This document shows positions 15,448 to 24,587 of a stretch of DNA of 64,000 bases, piece after piece. The notes beneath the pieces were generated by a model that was given only the letters and a program-made list of their open reading frames with translations, did not search any database and was not told the origin of the DNA. This DNA is from PNON01 sp964387025 (lineage in GTDB: Bacteria > Chloroflexota > Anaerolineae > Anaerolineales > Anaerolineaceae): NCBI GenBank assembly GCA_964387025.1, contig CAYLUZ010000001.1, forward strand, positions 186,001 through 250,000, given 5' to 3'. How positions within the stretch are numbered: position 1 is the first letter of the stretch; each line of letters starts with the position of its first letter. The position numbers and the translations under genes were made by a program.

Positions 15448-17952
15448 ATGGCAGGAATGGAACGGTTCACGGCGCGTGCCAGACGGGTGTTGAGCCTGGC
15501 GCATCAAGAAGCAGAACGAATGAATCAGGAAAAGGTGGGTACAGAGCACCTTCTTTTAGGATTGATCCAGGAAGATGGTGGCGTAGCCAGCCGTGTATTA
15601 CATGATCTTGGCCTTGAAGAAGACCGCATTAAAGAGATCGTGGAACGCCTGACGGAGAAGACCAGCATTAAACCATCTCAAATCGAATTGGGGCCCGATA
15701 CACAGCAGGTCCTCGAAGGGGCCATCGAAGAAGCTCGTCGGATGGGTCATCACTATATTGGTACTGAACATTTGCTACTGGGATTGGTCAACGCCAACAA
15801 TGGTTTGTCAGTGGATGTATTAAAGAAACTAGGCGTGACTACAGAACAGATCAGGCGTCAGACCAGGAGAGTACTGCAGGAGAATTCATCTGCAGTGGTG
15901 GGTCCTGTAAATCAAACCTCAACCGGTAAAAAGGAAGAGGAAAAAGCCTCCAAATCCAAGACACCATTGGTGGATCAGCTTGCTGTCGATCTTACCTACC
16001 TGGCTGAACAGAGCAAGCTGGACCCGGTCATTGGCAGGCAGATGGAAATTGAACGCGTGATCCAGATCCTTGCCCGCAGGAATAAGAACAACCCGGCGTT
16101 GATCGGTGAACCCGGTGTCGGAAAGACCGCCATCGTGGAAGGACTTGCCCAGCGTATTGTTTCCGGTGACGTTCCTGCGCCATTGCTCGACAAACGGGTT
16201 TTACAGCTGGATGTGGGTTCCCTGGTGGCCGGTACGATGTACCGCGGCCAGTTCGAGGAACGCCTGAAGCGTGTCATTGACGAGTTGAAAGCATCCAAAG
16301 CCATCCTCTTTATTGATGAAGTACACATGCTGGTCGGAGCAGGTGCGGCTGGTTCCTCAGTGGACGCAGCCAACATCCTGAAACCGGCTTTATCCCGCGG
16401 CGAACTGCAGGTGATCGGCGCCACCACGCTGGATGAGTATCGCAAGCATATCGAAAAGGATGCGGCTCTTGAAAGGCGCTTCCAGCCGGTGATCGTGAAT
16501 GAGCCATCCGTGGAAGAAACCATCGCGATCCTGAAAGGTATTCGCCCCGCTTATGAAGAACACCATCGGCTGCGCATTTCTGATGAAGCACTTGATGCTG
16601 CCGCAAAGCTTTCGGCCCGGTATGTGACGGAACGGTTCCTGCCGGATAAGGCAATCGACTTGATCGATGAGTCTTCCTCACGGGTCAGGATGTATAAAAG
16701 CGCAACAGCCCAAACATTCAAAGACCTGCTATTACAATTAAAATCCGTCCGCGCACAACGCGGCTTGGCTGTGGAAAATAACCTGGCAGACGAAGTGATC
16801 GAACTGGGTGATACCGAAAACGGATTGGAAGTTCAGATCGATAAATTAAAAAATACCTGGGACAGGGATACCAGCCCGATCGTCTCTGCAGATGATATTG
16901 CTGAAATGGTCGCCATGTGGACCGGGGTTCCCGTCATGCAGATCGCACAGGAAGAATCCGCGCGCTTGCTGCAAATGGAAGAAGAACTCAAAAAGCATAT
17001 CGTCGGGCAGGAAGAAGCCATCGCTGCGATCGCGAAAGCAGTCCGCAGGGCACGGGCAGGGTTGAAAGACCCGGCACGCCCGATCGGTTCCTTTATTTTC
17101 CTTGGTCCAACCGGGGTAGGCAAGACCGAACTAACCAAGGCATTAGCCAGCTTCCTTTTCGGTAGCGAAGAAGCCCTGATTCAACTGGACATGTCTGAGT
17201 TTATGGAACGGCATAGTGTGAGCCGTCTTGTGGGTGCTCCTCCGGGATACGTTGGATATGAAGAATCCGGTCAACTCACCGAAGCATTGCGCAGGCGGCC
17301 TTATTCGATCGTCGTATTTGACGAGATCGAGAAAGCACACCCAGAAGCCCATAACATGCTGCTTCAGATCATGGAAGAAGGGCATCTCTCGGATGCCCGC
17401 GGCCGTAAAGTGGACTTCCGCAACGCGATCATTGTCATGACCTCCAATATTGGCGCGGACATGATCAAGCGTCAGACCTCGTTCGGCTTTTCCGTTCAGC
17501 GTGACCAATCGATGGAAGAACAGGAAGAGTATGAGGAAATGCGCAAGAAACTGCTCGATTCGCTTAAGCGTGTCTTCCGGCCGGAGTTCATCAACCGCCT
17601 GGATGGTGTCATGGTATTCCGCGCGTTGAACAAGGATCACATCCAGACCATCGTAAAACTTGAACTGGATAAGGTTTCCCGTCGGGTGGAGGAGCATGAG
17701 ATCGTGCTGCATGCATCACCTGCCGCGTTACAGAAACTGGGCGAATTGGGTTACGACCCGGATATGGGTGCCCGGCCGCTGCGCAGGGTGATCCAGCAGT
17801 ACGTGGAAGATCCGCTTTCTGATGCCTTGCTTTCAGGTGACTTTGAGGACGGCGATACCATCCTGGTTGACCTGGCTGAAGGCGAAGAGATCATCCTGAA
17901 GAAGGAAGGACTCGACCTGGAAGAACCGGAAGCAGAAAAAGAAAAGGTGTAA
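15448..17952 (+). CDS. clpC: ATP-dependent Clp protease ATP-binding subunit ClpC
   Basis: Start set at ATG 15448, behind GGAGG five bases upstream. Domain order: two N-terminal Clp repeats (FTARARRVLSLAHQEA, GTEHLLLGL twice), the first AAA+ module with Walker A GEPGVGKT, a middle region, and the second AAA+ module with GPTGVGKT, ending with the D2-small domain. At 834 residues it matches ClpC. It unfolds proteins and feeds them to ClpP, which is not in this window. The gene is monocistronic: a strong terminator follows at 17965. Confidence 0.96.
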   Translation: MAGMERFTARARRVLSLAHQEAERMNQEKVGTEHLLLGLIQEDGGVASRVLHDLGLEEDRIKEIVERLTEKTSIKPSQIELGPDTQQVLEGAIEEARRMGHHYIGTEHLLLGLVNANNGLSVDVLKKLGVTTEQIRRQTRRVLQENSSAVVGPVNQTSTGKKEEEKASKSKTPLVDQLAVDLTYLAEQSKLDPVIGRQMEIERVIQILARRNKNNPALIGEPGVGKTAIVEGLAQRIVSGDVPAPLLDKRVLQLDVGSLVAGTMYRGQFEERLKRVIDELKASKAILFIDEVHMLVGAGAAGSSVDAANILKPALSRGELQVIGATTLDEYRKHIEKDAALERRFQPVIVNEPSVEETIAILKGIRPAYEEHHRLRISDEALDAAAKLSARYVTERFLPDKAIDLIDESSSRVRMYKSATAQTFKDLLLQLKSVRAQRGLAVENNLADEVIELGDTENGLEVQIDKLKNTWDRDTSPIVSADDIAEMVAMWTGVPVMQIAQEESARLLQMEEELKKHIVGQEEAIAAIAKAVRRARAGLKDPARPIGSFIFLGPTGVGKTELTKALASFLFGSEEALIQLDMSEFMERHSVSRLVGAPPGYVGYEESGQLTEALRRRPYSIVVFDEIEKAHPEAHNMLLQIMEEGHLSDARGRKVDFRNAIIVMTSNIGADMIKRQTSFGFSVQRDQSMEEQEEYEEMRKKLLDSLKRVFRPEFINRLDGVMVFRALNKDHIQTIVKLELDKVSRRVEEHEIVLHASPAALQKLGELGYDPDMGARPLRRVIQQYVEDPLSDALLSGDFEDGDTILVDLAEGEEIILKKEGLDLEEPEAEKEKV

Positions 17953-17964
17953 CAAGTTTCCCCG

Positions 17965-17998
17965 TATGGGCACGATACATCGTGCCCATATTTTATAT
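17965..17998 (+). terminator. Rho-independent terminator of clpC
   Basis: A perfect 12-bp stem (arms 17965-17976 and 17979-17990) is followed by TTTTATAT. It starts 12 bases after the clpC stop codon. Confidence 0.85.
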
Positions 17999-18010
17999 CT
18001 GTTAATTTTT

Positions 18011-18037
18011 ATAGCCGCTCATTCAATGAGCGGCTAT
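18011..18037. promoter_or_regulatory. Perfect 13-bp palindrome overlapping the radA -10 box
   Basis: The arms 18011-18023 and 18025-18037 are perfectly complementary around one central base. The right arm runs into a TATAAT box (18035-18040) that lies six bases before the radA start codon. It could be a second terminator for clpC or an operator for radA; there is no U-run, which favours an operator or a repeat element. Confidence 0.5.
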
Positions 18038-18040
18038 AAT
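18035..18040 (+). promoter_or_regulatory. TATAAT -10 box, likely leaderless radA promoter
   Basis: A consensus TATAAT ends six bases before the radA ATG (18047), so transcription would start at or next to the start codon. No Shine-Dalgarno sequence fits in between. The -35 region is not recognisable. Confidence 0.5.
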
Positions 18041-18046
18041 TATCCT

Positions 18047-19507
18047 ATGCCAAAAACACACAGCCGGTTTGTTTGCCAGAATTGTGGAAAAAGCTCCGCC
18101 CAGCAGATGGGGAAATGCCCGCGCTGCGGCGCATGGGGCAGCATGATCGAGGAACTGGTCGAAGCCACCCCGGCGCTGGTCGAAAAAGCGGGGCACCTTT
18201 CCAGCCGGTCTGTACCCCGCTGCCTGTCGGAGATCTCAGGCGATGATGAAGCCCGTATGCTGCTTCCGATCGGTGAATTTGCACGGGTCCTGGGCGGTGG
18301 AATAGTCCCCGGTTCGATCGTCCTGATCGGCGGCGACCCGGGCATTGGCAAGTCAACCCTCATGCTGCAGCTCGCCGTGGAAATGTCCGCCACCCGGCGG
18401 ATTCTCTATGCTTCAGGCGAAGAATCGGAACGCCAGATCCGCATGCGGGCGCTGCGCCTGTTGACCGAAGACGAGAGCATCCCTGAGAACCTGCCCACCG
18501 ACCTGTTATTGGTTACCGAAACGAACCTGGATACGATCTTCAGCCATGTCAGCCAGGTGCAGCCGGAAATATTGATCATCGATTCCATTCAAACAGTGTA
18601 CCTGCCTGAAATGAAATCATCAGCCGGTTCTTTCTCGCAGGTGCGCGAAACAGCATCCCGCCTGCGGGAGCTGGCGAAAACAGCCAACATTACCGTCTTC
18701 CTCATCGGGCATGTGACGAAGGAAGGCCTGATCGCTGGCCCGCGCGTGCTGGAGCATATTGTCGACACTGTACTTTACCTGGAAGGCGAACGCTTCCAGT
18801 CCTACCGGCTGCTGAGATCAGTGAAGAACCGTTTCGGGCCGACCTCCGAGATCGGCGTCTTTGAGATGCGCGAACGCGGCATGGTCGAGATCACCAATCC
18901 GTCCGAGGCGTTTCTGATCGAACGAATGGTGAATGCACCTGGTTCTGCCATTGCTGTCACCATGGAAGGGACGCGTCCGCTGCTGGTGGAGGTCCAGGCG
19001 CTCACCAACCACACCAACTTTGGCAACCCGCGCCGAACTCCCAACGGGTTTGACCTGAACCGGCTGCTCTTGATCGCAGCGGTGCTGACGCGCCGGGTGG
19101 GAATTAATCTCAGCGAACAGGACATATTTGCCAATGTGGTCAGCGGCTTGCGTATCACCGAACCCGCCGCCGATCTGGCTCTGGCTGCGGCCATTGCCTC
19201 ATCCCATCGGGATATCCCGGTCAAAGCGGATACTGTTCTGATCGGGGAGATCGGCCTTTCCGGGGAACTGCGCCAGGCCAGCCATATGATGATCCGGCTG
19301 CGGGAAGCTGCCAAACTGGGTTTTCGCTCAGCAGTTGTGCCCAAACGGCTGCGCGGCGGCGAATCTTATCCCGAAGGTATCCAGGTGATCGAAGCCAGGT
19401 CACTGCGTGAAGCTTTGAATCATGCCCTGGTCCAGGATTGGGCAAACCCTTCACCGGAAAATAAAGCGGTTAAGCGTCAGAAAGGAACGGAAGGCGAAAA
19501 TGAATAA
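18047..19507 (+). CDS. radA: DNA repair protein RadA
   Basis: The N-terminal zinc finger CQNCGK and CPRCGAWGSM is followed by a RecA-like core with Walker A GGDPGIGKST, the RadA-specific KNRFG motif (VKNRFGPTSEIG) and a C-terminal Lon-type domain. RadA promotes branch migration during homologous recombination. The start is set at MPKTHSRF (18047), giving 486 residues, the normal size; codons upstream would add a non-conserved leader. TATAAT lies six bases before it and no ribosome site is visible, so the mRNA is probably leaderless. Its last codons overlap the next gene by eight bases. Confidence 0.95.
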   Translation: MPKTHSRFVCQNCGKSSAQQMGKCPRCGAWGSMIEELVEATPALVEKAGHLSSRSVPRCLSEISGDDEARMLLPIGEFARVLGGGIVPGSIVLIGGDPGIGKSTLMLQLAVEMSATRRILYASGEESERQIRMRALRLLTEDESIPENLPTDLLLVTETNLDTIFSHVSQVQPEILIIDSIQTVYLPEMKSSAGSFSQVRETASRLRELAKTANITVFLIGHVTKEGLIAGPRVLEHIVDTVLYLEGERFQSYRLLRSVKNRFGPTSEIGVFEMRERGMVEITNPSEAFLIERMVNAPGSAIAVTMEGTRPLLVEVQALTNHTNFGNPRRTPNGFDLNRLLLIAAVLTRRVGINLSEQDIFANVVSGLRITEPAADLALAAAIASSHRDIPVKADTVLIGEIGLSGELRQASHMMIRLREAAKLGFRSAVVPKRLRGGESYPEGIQVIEARSLREALNHALVQDWANPSPENKAVKRQKGTEGENE

Positions 19508-20009
19508 ACTTCTCGATAACAAAATATTATCCAGGGTTCGTCGTAATCATGGTTTGGAGCATGCCACACTCCATGTGTTGGGAAGCCGTTTTCCGGGGCT
19601 CGGCCTGGCAGGTCTGTCTGATGCAGGCGGATTCTGGATCCTTGGCAACGTGGAGCTGGATGACCTCACCGATGCTGTTGTGGCTGCCCTTGCCCGCCTC
19701 CGCGCCGGGGAACAGAACCTGGCGATCCATCCCAACTGCGGCACCAACTATGCCACCATGGGAGCCTTCGCCGGATTCGCCGCGTGGTTAACCATGCTGG
19801 GTGCGAAAAAGGGACTGCGAGACAAGCTGGACCGCCTGCCCAATGCAATCATTCTTTCTACCCTGGCGCTCATGGTTGCCCAGCCTTTGGCATATAAACT
19901 GCAATCCAAAGTAACGACCAGTGGAGTTCCTGGCCAACTTGAACTTACCGGAATATCGGTTTATCCCCGCGGGGGAACCAAAGCCTATCGGGTAAGTACC
20001 AAAGGTTAA
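19500..20009 (+). CDS. DUF6391 domain-containing membrane protein
   Basis: The protein begins MNKLLDNKILSRVRRNHGLE, followed by a histidine-rich H-A-T-L-H segment and a Gly-rich loop (GLGLAGLSDAGGFWI); two hydrophobic segments follow in the middle and C-terminal parts. This resembles the DUF6391 family of unknown function found in Chloroflexota and cyanobacteria. The start at 19500 has GGAAGG upstream and overlaps radA by eight bases, so it is translationally coupled to it; 169 residues. Confidence 0.72.
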   Translation: MNKLLDNKILSRVRRNHGLEHATLHVLGSRFPGLGLAGLSDAGGFWILGNVELDDLTDAVVAALARLRAGEQNLAIHPNCGTNYATMGAFAGFAAWLTMLGAKKGLRDKLDRLPNAIILSTLALMVAQPLAYKLQSKVTTSGVPGQLELTGISVYPRGGTKAYRVSTKG

Positions 20010-20020
20010 AAGAGGCGAGC

Positions 20021-20578
20021 ATGGAAAATTTGGATCTTTCGTTGTATCCGCAAACATCATTTCAAGACACCGGTGCTAAAGCTGTAAGGGAATATGCAGG
20101 ATTCTGGCGCAGGTTTGGTGCGTATATCATCGACAGCATCATCCTTGGCGCGATCGCTTATGGAGTGAATTATGGGATCGGCCGGGTGTATGGCGATTCC
20201 ATTTCCCCAAGCCTTGTAAATGATCTGGCGATGGCCGGACAGGACCCGCAGGCTGTATTAAATGTCATGATGGGACCGATGCTGGAGTTGTTATTATTTA
20301 CCAGCCTGGGATCATTCCTTGTCTACTGGTTCTATTATGCAGGTTTTGAAAGCTCCGGACTGCAGGCGACTCCCGGAAAAGGGTTGGTGGGCATCATCGT
20401 CACAGACATGGATGGTGACCGCGTCGGTTTTGGGACTGCAACCGGCAGATGCCTGGGCAAGTATATTTCTTCCCTCCTTTTGGGGATCGGCTATCTCATG
20501 GTGGCCTGGACAGCGCAAAAACAGGGTTTGCACGACAAAATTGCCGGAACACTGGTCATGCGTAAACCGCGCTACTAA
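20021..20578 (+). CDS. RDD family membrane protein
   Basis: The RDD signature is present: an Arg in GFWRRFGAYIIDS followed by Asp in the first helix, and a second helix with LVYWFYYAGFESSG, then TPGKGLVGIIVTD and a final TM helix. The 185-residue protein has three or four membrane segments. RDD proteins are thought to be transporters or accessory membrane proteins; the substrate is unknown. AGAGG lies five bases before the ATG. It continues the operon radA, DUF6391, RDD, holA. Confidence 0.82.
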   Translation: MENLDLSLYPQTSFQDTGAKAVREYAGFWRRFGAYIIDSIILGAIAYGVNYGIGRVYGDSISPSLVNDLAMAGQDPQAVLNVMMGPMLELLLFTSLGSFLVYWFYYAGFESSGLQATPGKGLVGIIVTDMDGDRVGFGTATGRCLGKYISSLLLGIGYLMVAWTAQKQGLHDKIAGTLVMRKPRY

Positions 20579-20595
20579 GATCGGTAAACATAAAT

Positions 20596-21669
20596 ATGCC
20601 TTTGCCTTTAGAGAATGTCATCATCTGCCACGGGGATGATGACATTGCCATTTCGCAGTACATCCATACGCTTGAGCGTGAGCTTGGCGATGGCGCCATG
20701 GGGGATGTCAACATCACCAAAATGGATGGAAAAACTTCCAGCGAAAATGACCTTATTAATATTGTCAGGTCAACCCCCTTTTTCTCGGAGAAGCGCCTGG
20801 TCATCCTGGCCAATCCTCTCGCGAAGATGGGCAGGGGAAAAAGAGACGATTCAGATGAATCGGAGTCAGGGGGCAATGAAGGCAGCGCAGGAGATATCAG
20901 GAAAAGGTTCATCAGTTTACTGAATGAACTGCCCGGCTCAACGGCTTTGGTCCTCGTCGTGGAAGATTCCCTCTCCTGGGACAGCAAAACCAAGGGCAGA
21001 AGCTGGGAAGTCCTGAAAGGTTCACACTTCCTCATGAAGTGGGCCAGCCAGAATTCAGGCAAGGTGCTCATTAAATCCTTCCCGCTGCCGGACCCGCGGG
21101 ACATGCCCGACTGGATCATCAAAGAGGCGGCCAGGAAAAATTGCCGGATCAAACCCGATGCCGCTGCCGAGTTGGCGCAGTATGTGGGCAACGATACCCG
21201 CCTGGCAGCACTGGAGATCGAGAAGCTGTCATTATACGTCGGGGGCACGCGGCCGGTGGAAATGGAAGACGTGATGGCGCTCTCGACTTCCACATCATCT
21301 GCCACGATCTGGAACCTGGTGGATGCCATCGGGCAGAAAAACTCGCACCGGGCGATGCTGCTCTTTCACCAATTGCTTGAAACCAAGGATGTTCAATTTG
21401 AGATCTTCCCGATGATCATCCGGCAGTTCAGGCTGCTGCTGATGGCGCGAGAGGTGCTGGATGCGCGTGGCGATGAAGCGATGATCACCAGGGAACTGGG
21501 CGTGGCTCCGTATGTTGCCAGGAACCTGAACAAACAGGCAGCAAGTTTTTCCATGCCCAAGTTGGAGAAGATCTATTACCAATTGATGAAGATCGAAGAG
21601 GACAGCAAAAGCGGCGGGGGTGATTTGGAAGTGGCCATCGATTCGCTGATCGTGTCAGCAGTAGGGTAG
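20596..21669 (+). CDS. holA: DNA polymerase III subunit delta
   Basis: The 357-residue protein has the HolA layout: a divergent AAA+ N-terminal part with VIICHGDDDIAI in place of a proper Walker A, the FSEKRLVILANPL block, and a C-terminal collar domain with LAALEIEKLSLYVGG and the final helix bundle. Delta opens the beta sliding clamp in the clamp loader. It follows the RDD gene by 17 bases. An acidic, Ser/Gly-rich insertion at about residues 80-100 (DDSDESESGGNEGSAGD) is unusual. Confidence 0.9.
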   Translation: MPLPLENVIICHGDDDIAISQYIHTLERELGDGAMGDVNITKMDGKTSSENDLINIVRSTPFFSEKRLVILANPLAKMGRGKRDDSDESESGGNEGSAGDIRKRFISLLNELPGSTALVLVVEDSLSWDSKTKGRSWEVLKGSHFLMKWASQNSGKVLIKSFPLPDPRDMPDWIIKEAARKNCRIKPDAAAELAQYVGNDTRLAALEIEKLSLYVGGTRPVEMEDVMALSTSTSSATIWNLVDAIGQKNSHRAMLLFHQLLETKDVQFEIFPMIIRQFRLLLMAREVLDARGDEAMITRELGVAPYVARNLNKQAASFSMPKLEKIYYQLMKIEEDSKSGGGDLEVAIDSLIVSAVG

Positions 21670-21765
21670 TGGGAGTATTCTCCGGCAAGCTGGATCGAAA
21701 CCCGACATTTTACTCAGGGAAACTGTAAGCTTGGATATGGTACTCCTCAGTATTTGGGAGCAATA

Positions 21766-22269
21766 ATGAAATTAATTACAAGATTTGAAATTTCAATAGC
21801 TCTAATATTATTAGTACCATTTTTGCTTCCTTCCTGCGGAAAACCAAATAAGGAGGCTTTGCCGGTATTTCCGATTCCCGAAGTGGATCTCAATAGTGAA
21901 ATAATAATTTCAAAAAATAACAGCATGGGCTCCTACAAATATGGGGATTATTTGTGGTTTAATCTGACTAATATAAGTGATCGCAATATTAATATGGGTA
22001 AATATTACGGACTATTGATTTATGTAAAACATAAAGATGGCTGGCTAGAGGTAAAAGATAGATCAATTGTCTACTCTTATTCTGACATAATATTAGGTCA
22101 TGGTAAGGATGTTTCCAGGTTGAGCTCGTTTGGTGCAAACCCAATAATTCCATTTGAAAGCAACAGCTATGATATTCTCGTTTACGTTTCAGGTGAGATG
22201 ATTGATGAAAATGGATTGGCAATAAAAAAAGTAGGTGCGTATCAAACAATTAAGTTACGAGGCAAATAA
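21766..22269 (+). CDS. Hypothetical lipoprotein
   Basis: Start taken at ATG 21766 with GGGAG seven bases before it. A signal peptide ends in a lipobox at Cys24 (LPSC). The mature 140 residues are beta-rich and contain no named domain. The gene is clearly more AT-rich than holA before it, as is the next ORF, so both may be acquired. No operon partner is obvious. Confidence 0.65.
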   Translation: MKLITRFEISIALILLVPFLLPSCGKPNKEALPVFPIPEVDLNSEIIISKNNSMGSYKYGDYLWFNLTNISDRNINMGKYYGLLIYVKHKDGWLEVKDRSIVYSYSDIILGHGKDVSRLSSFGANPIIPFESNSYDILVYVSGEMIDENGLAIKKVGAYQTIKLRGK

Positions 22270-22379
22270 GCGAATATGACTCTATTCTTACAGGAGAGAA
22301 TAGGGGGATAATATGAACACAAGATCATGCAATTTACCAAAACGACAAAATAATTAAGAATAAATTTGGTAAGAGAACT

Positions 22380-22676
22380 ATGGAACCATTAAATGACGGT
22401 CAAAAGATTTATTACTTAGTGTCTTTATTTATATATTCAATATTAACCTTAAACTGTTTTTATACTTCATATTTCAACCTAATTAAGAACAGGTTTTCAA
22501 AATTCGGGTTTGATAGGCTTATTATTGAATTCTTTGCAAAGAAGCATCTGAAGAAAAATGTAGAAAATAATAAAACCAGGATAAAACGATCGGGAATTGT
22601 CATTTTGTTAATTGGATTAGGTGGTGTCTTAGGATTAATTGAAATGATTAATAAATACATTCCATTAATATTTTAA
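22380..22676 (+). CDS. Hypothetical small membrane protein (98 aa)
   Basis: Two transmembrane segments are predicted, near residues 10-32 (YYLVSLFIYSILTLNCFY) and 70-95 (GIVILLIGLGGVLGLIEMI), separated by a lysine-rich loop. No family is recognised. Very AT-rich, like the preceding lipoprotein gene, and without a strong ribosome site, so it is a less certain gene. Confidence 0.45.
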   Translation: MEPLNDGQKIYYLVSLFIYSILTLNCFYTSYFNLIKNRFSKFGFDRLIIEFFAKKHLKKNVENNKTRIKRSGIVILLIGLGGVLGLIEMINKYIPLIF

Positions 22677-22776
22677 TTTCCACAATTCATGATAATGCTT
22701 TCAAGATGTGGATAACAGCTCACCTATATGTGAAAATCCCCTATATAATTGTCATTAGTCGCATTCATGGAGATCA

Positions 22777-23571
22777 ATGAGCTTATTCAGTAAACCAGCC
22801 AGGGTCATCAGCTATATCCTAACCGGAACTGGGGTTATTCTCTTCGCGGTCAATATTGCCCTGGGTTGGACGTTGAATATCGCCCTGCCCCTGGTTTTCT
22901 TGGTGCTTGGCTGTGGATTCTTCTTCCTGGTCCCATATTGGAAACCCAGGTGGTACTGGGCTTCCCTGTTCTATATACCCGGGGCATTGCTGATCTCCTT
23001 CGGCGTCATTTTTCTGCTGAATGTCTTAACCGGTGATTGGAGATCATGGGCCTACGCCTGGCTGCTGCTGGTAGCCGGGATCGGGGTGGGATTGGTGATG
23101 GCCGGCCGGGAGAAGTACTGGCACACCGCCGTCACCTTGACCGGCTGGGGAATGGCCATCGCCGGGATCACATTCTTCGTGGTCTTTGGCGCGATCGCCG
23201 GCGGGATATTCATCCAGGTGATGGCGCCCATCCTGATCATCCTGGCGGGTCTTGGTGTATATTGGATGCGCCATGAAACCCGCAAACCGGCAGCTATTCA
23301 AGTCAATTCCGAACCATCTCCACGGGTCAACACCGTTCCACCAGCAGACGAGATCTCGAACTATTTACTGGAACCACTCAGCAGCCGCGAGATCGAAGTG
23401 CTGGTGTTGATCGATGAGGGTTTGACCAACCAGCAGATCGCTATGCGGCTTTCCGTCGCCCAAAGCACCGTCAAGACGCACATCAATAATATCTATGGCA
23501 AACTCGGGGTCCAGTCGCGGGTACAGGCCGTCAACCGCGCCAGGGATCTGCACCTGATCCAGAATCAGTGA
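22777..23571 (+). CDS. Membrane-anchored LuxR-type transcriptional regulator
   Basis: The first 165 residues contain about five transmembrane helices. After a linker, residues 200-260 form a LuxR/FixJ-type helix-turn-helix: PLSSREIEVLVLIDEGLTNQ, then QIAMRLSVAQSTVKTH and NNIYGKLGVQSR. No receiver domain is present, so the signal should come through the membrane part. This arrangement suggests a one-component membrane sensor. The downstream SDR genes are possible targets (inference only). Confidence 0.85.
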   Translation: MSLFSKPARVISYILTGTGVILFAVNIALGWTLNIALPLVFLVLGCGFFFLVPYWKPRWYWASLFYIPGALLISFGVIFLLNVLTGDWRSWAYAWLLLVAGIGVGLVMAGREKYWHTAVTLTGWGMAIAGITFFVVFGAIAGGIFIQVMAPILIILAGLGVYWMRHETRKPAAIQVNSEPSPRVNTVPPADEISNYLLEPLSSREIEVLVLIDEGLTNQQIAMRLSVAQSTVKTHINNIYGKLGVQSRVQAVNRARDLHLIQNQ

Positions 23572-23696
23572 TATTTTTCTTTTCCGCCTCTCCACCCCCC
23601 CTTCTCCACCCCCTTTTTCCACCTAAATATAGATGACACTCCACCCCGGACGAAGCTACTATTTGGCTAAATTCATTATTTCAGATAGGAATAAAA

Positions 23697-24587
23697 ATGG
23701 AGATCGATTTATCTACAAAGACATACGTGGTTACCGGAGCTACTTCGGGCATCGGCCTGGCTGTGGCGGAGGCGCTGCTATCGGGCGGCTCAGCGGTGAT
23801 CGGGGTCGGGCGCTCATCCCAACGCTGCCGGGAAACCGAACAGCGCCTGCAGCAAAAATATCCAACCGCACAGGTAAGTTATCTTGTTGCCGACCTGGCA
23901 GAACAGCGCGAAGTGAAACACCTGGCAGAACAGATCCGGGACCTTCTTTCCTCGCGGGGAACAACTACACTCAACGGCCTGGTGAATAACGCCGGGACTT
24001 TTACCTACTGGTTTACCCAAACCTCAGACGGCATTGAAATGCAGTGGGCAGTCAACCACCTGGCCCCCTTCCTATTAACGCATGAGCTGCTGCCCCTGTT
24101 GGAGCAAACTCCTCTGAGCCGGGTGGTCACAGTCAGTTCCGATTCGCATTATGGCGGCAAGCTGAACTGGGATGATCCCCAGTTGCGGCGCCATTATAAT
24201 GGCCTGCAGGCGTACAACAATACCAAGCTCTGCAACGTCCTTTTCACGGCAGAATTGAACAGCCGGTTTGGTGAAACCTCCAATTTGCACGCGTTTGCCG
24301 CGGACCCTGGACTGGTCAAGACCGACATCGGGTTCAAGGGAACACCCCTGCTGGCAGGATGGGTTTGGAAGCTGCGGCGTTCGGGTGGGACTCCTCCTGA
24401 AGTGCCCGCCAGGGGAATCGTTTATTTGCTGACCGAACCGTCCATCCAGCATTCTAAAGAAATGTACTGGAAAGACAGCCTCCCGAAGGCTCCATCCCCC
24501 AAAGCCATGGACGGAGCGATGGCTTCAAAGCTATGGGTACTTTCGGAAAAAATGTGCGGCTTGAATGAGGATGAACAGCATGAATGA
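23697..24587 (+). CDS. Short-chain dehydrogenase/reductase (retinol-dehydrogenase-like)
   Basis: The Rossmann motif VTGATSGIGLAVAEALL, NNAG and the catalytic YNNTK (Tyr-x-x-x-Lys) with an upstream Ser (SSDSHYGG) are all present, so the enzyme should be active with NAD(P)H. The 296-residue length and the SDSHYGG block resemble the retinol-dehydrogenase/WW-domain oxidoreductase group. The substrate is unknown. It overlaps the next SDR gene by a few codons, so they form an operon. Confidence 0.9.
   Translation: MEIDLSTKTYVVTGATSGIGLAVAEALLSGGSAVIGVGRSSQRCRETEQRLQQKYPTAQVSYLVADLAEQREVKHLAEQIRDLLSSRGTTTLNGLVNNAGTFTYWFTQTSDGIEMQWAVNHLAPFLLTHELLPLLEQTPLSRVVTVSSDSHYGGKLNWDDPQLRRHYNGLQAYNNTKLCNVLFTAELNSRFGETSNLHAFAADPGLVKTDIGFKGTPLLAGWVWKLRRSGGTPPEVPARGIVYLLTEPSIQHSKEMYWKDSLPKAPSPKAMDGAMASKLWVLSEKMCGLNEDEQHE

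Noticed and set aside
22707..22715. Single perfect DnaA box before the LuxR-type gene
   Set aside because: An isolated box without neighbours is expected at low frequency; it is not a second origin candidate.
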